A DNA stretch of 64,000 bases from Sphingobium indicum B90A (lineage in GTDB: Bacteria; Pseudomonadota; Alphaproteobacteria; Sphingomonadales; Sphingomonadaceae): the NCBI RefSeq assembly GCF_000264945.2, contig NZ_CP013070.1, positions 1,798,001-1,862,000 of the forward strand, read 5' to 3'. The position numbers and the translations under genes are program-made. Below the pieces are notes generated by a model. It was not told the DNA's origin. It did not search any database and saw nothing but the letters and a program-made list of their open reading frames with translations. This document shows, piece after piece, positions 62,355 through 64,000 of this stretch. Position 1 is the first letter of the stretch. Every line of letters starts with the position of its first letter.

Positions 62355-63722
62355 CTATCCGCGCCCAAGCATCTGGTCAACAAGTTGCGCAAGGGCGCGA
62401 TAGCCGCTGACCGAAATGCCCTTGACCCCGTCCGCCACGGCGGCGGGGACGAAGGCGCGGTTGAAACCCAGCTTGGCGGCTTCCCGCAGCCGCAGCGGGG
62501 CATGCGCCACGGGACGGATTTCCCCCGACAGCGCGATTTCGCCGAAGAGGACGACATCGGCGGGCACGGGACGCTCCGACAGGGCCGACATCAACGCGGC
62601 GGCGACGGCAAGGTCGGCTGCCGGGTCCGACAGGCGATAGCCGCCCGCGACGTTCAGATAGACTTCGCAGGTCGAGAAGCTGAGGCCGCAGCGCGCCTCC
62701 AGCACGGCCAGCACCATGGCAAGCCGCCCGCTGTCCCACCCCACCACGGCGCGGCGGGGGGTCGCGCCGCTGGAAAGCCGCACCACCAGCGCCTGGATCT
62801 CCACCAGCACCGGCCGCGTCCCCTCCAGCGCGGGAAACACGGTCGCGCCGGTCACATTCTCGTCGCGATGCGTGAGGAACAGGGCGGAGGGGTTGGCGAC
62901 CTCCTCCAGCCCTTCCGCCACCATGGCAAACACCCCGATCTCGTCCGTGCCGCCAAAGCGGTTCTTGATGGCGCGCAGGATACGATATTGATGACTGCGC
63001 TCGCCCTCGAAGCTCAACACCGTGTCGACCATATGCTCCAGCACGCGGGGACCGGCAATGCTGCCGTCCTTGGTCACATGGCCGACCAGGATCAGCGCGG
63101 TGCCGCGCTGCTTGGCGAAGCGGATCAGTTCCTGGCTGGAAGCGCGCACCTGGCTGACCGTGCCCGGCGCGCCCTCGATCAGGTCGCTGTGCATCGTCTG
63201 GATCGAATCGATGATCAGCAGCGCGGGCGGGGCGCCCTCCCCCAGCGTGGTCAGTATGTCGCGCACGGAAGTGGCGCTGGCCAGTTGCACCGGCGCATTG
63301 CCCAGACCCAGGCGCTGGGCGCGCAGCCGGACCTGGTCCGACGCCTCCTCGCCGCTGATATAGGCGACGCTGTGCCCGGCCGAAGCGATGCGCGCCGCCG
63401 CCTGCAACAGCAGCGTCGACTTGCCGATGCCCGGATCGCCGCCGATCAGCGTGGCCGAACCGGAAACGATCCCGCCACCCAATGCCCGGTCGAATTCCGC
63501 GATCCCGGTCGTGGTGCGCGGCGGCAGCTCCACCTTGTCGTCCAGCCCCACCAGCATCAGCGCCCTGCCCCCGCTATGCAGGTCATGGCGGGCGGAAAAG
63601 ACCGTCTCCGCCGCTTCCTCGACGATGCTGTTCCATTCGCCGCAATCGTCGCACTGCCCCTGCCACCGGCCGGAAACGGTGCCGCATTGCTGACAGACGA
63701 ATTTGCGCTTTGCTTTTGCCAT
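62355..63722 (-). CDS. radA: DNA repair protein RadA
   Basis: A 455-aa RadA (Sms). N-terminal zinc ribbon FVCQQCGTVSGRWQGQCDDCGEW; Walker A LIGGDPGIGKSTLLLQ near residue 97; the RadA motif KNRFGGTDEIG near 255; C-terminal Lon-like domain with DLAVAAALMSALSERPVPADVVLFGEIALSGEIRPV. It drives branch migration in recombination. Confidence 0.95.
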   Translation of the reverse strand: MAKAKRKFVCQQCGTVSGRWQGQCDDCGEWNSIVEEAAETVFSARHDLHSGGRALMLVGLDDKVELPPRTTTGIAEFDRALGGGIVSGSATLIGGDPGIGKSTLLLQAAARIASAGHSVAYISGEEASDQVRLRAQRLGLGNAPVQLASATSVRDILTTLGEGAPPALLIIDSIQTMHSDLIEGAPGTVSQVRASSQELIRFAKQRGTALILVGHVTKDGSIAGPRVLEHMVDTVLSFEGERSHQYRILRAIKNRFGGTDEIGVFAMVAEGLEEVANPSALFLTHRDENVTGATVFPALEGTRPVLVEIQALVVRLSSGATPRRAVVGWDSGRLAMVLAVLEARCGLSFSTCEVYLNVAGGYRLSDPAADLAVAAALMSALSERPVPADVVLFGEIALSGEIRPVAHAPLRLREAAKLGFNRAFVPAAVADGVKGISVSGYRALAQLVDQMLGRG

Positions 63723-63811
63723 GGCTCACGCATATCAGAACATATGCGGAACACAATTGCTCTTTGCATCTTCCGATGGAAACCGGGCGTGCCATGGCGC
63801 ATTGTTTCGCC

Positions 63812-64000
63812 ATGAAGACCGTTCGCGTCGCCAGCTACAATATCCGCAAAGCCATTGGCACCGACCGCCGCCGGGTTCCCGAGCGGGTGATCGACGTGCT
63901 GAACGAACTCGACGCGGACATCATCGCGTTGCAGGAGGCTGACCGCCGCTTCGGCGTGCGCTCGGCGGCGCTGCCACCCTGGCTGCTGGAGAGCATCAGC
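63812..64000 (+). CDS. Endonuclease/exonuclease/phosphatase family protein, 5' part
   Basis: Only 63 residues are inside the window. MKTVRVASYNIRKAIGTDRRRVPERVIDVLNELDADIIALQEADRRFG matches the first strand and the catalytic N and E (SYNIRKA; LQEAD) of the EEP superfamily, which includes nucleases and phospholipid phosphatases. An in-frame ATG at 63794 would add six residues. Divergent from radA. Substrate unknown. Confidence 0.8.
   Translation, partial: MKTVRVASYNIRKAIGTDRRRVPERVIDVLNELDADIIALQEADRRFGVRSAALPPWLLESIS

Overview
The window looks like a chromosomal segment of a GC-rich alphaproteobacterium, most likely a sphingomonad (Sphingomonas/Sphingobium type). This is inferred from the gene orders pckA|chvI-chvG-hprK-rapZ-EIIA-HPr, grpE-hrcA|rph-rdgB and ffh-rpsP-rimM-trmD-rplS, from EcfG-like promoters (GGAAC-N17-yGTT), and from intergenic palindromes of the kind common in these genomes. 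No rRNA, tRNA, CRISPR array, phage or intact insertion sequence was seen.

Region 1 (1-17.3 kb) is a surface-glycan or glycoconjugate locus. A leftward run (7391 to below 1) encodes two NDP-sugar epimerases/dehydratases, a GT4 glycosyltransferase, three tandem CgeB-like glycosyltransferases and a UDP-xylose-synthase-like enzyme cut by the window edge. Five successive junctions overlap by exactly 4 bp. A divergent rightward run (7664-13482) encodes a histidine phosphatase, a SAM methyltransferase, a clan-A glycosidase with an unusual domain order, inositol-3-phosphate synthase, a zinc alcohol dehydrogenase, a Gfo/Idh/MocA dehydrogenase and a 93-aa protein. Both runs start from one 270-bp intergenic region with an EcfG-like promoter for each direction. 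My reading, which is inference, is a stress-controlled pathway that makes, oxidises, methylates and glycosylates an inositol-derived cyclitol. A further leftward set (13.5-17.3 kb) holds an FrhB-like iron-sulfur protein, a pyruvyl transferase, a DUF6165 protein and a GT9-like protein.

Region 2 (17.4-33.7 kb) is an accessory stress and metal block. It holds an atypical NRAMP transporter, a Crp/Fnr regulator, NAD synthetase with a CinA-type amidase, two stand-alone receiver proteins, a heme-oxygenase-like protein, an HWE kinase, a ZIP transporter, Mn-catalase, ferredoxin-NADP reductase and several small envelope proteins. A possible TnpB remnant and a CsoR-like palindrome lie in its gaps.

Region 3 (33.8-41.4 kb) holds pckA and the ChvGI two-component system with the HPr kinase/RapZ/PTS regulatory set, then a GAF-GGDEF protein. 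Region 4 (41.4-50 kb) holds sdhCDA (no sdhB in the window), a soluble chemoreceptor, grpE-hrcA, a DUF6438 lipoprotein, rph and rdgB. Region 5 (50-64 kb) holds an RNA methyltransferase, an MFS transporter, an acetyltransferase, a TonB-dependent receptor, the ribosome/SRP operon ffh-rpsP-rimM-orf-trmD-rplS, an M24 peptidase, CsbD, CvpA, RadA and the start of an endonuclease/exonuclease/phosphatase protein. Two MITE-like elements with gtggac-type terminal inverted repeats sit downstream of sdhA and next to grpE, and several REP-like palindromes occur between operons.
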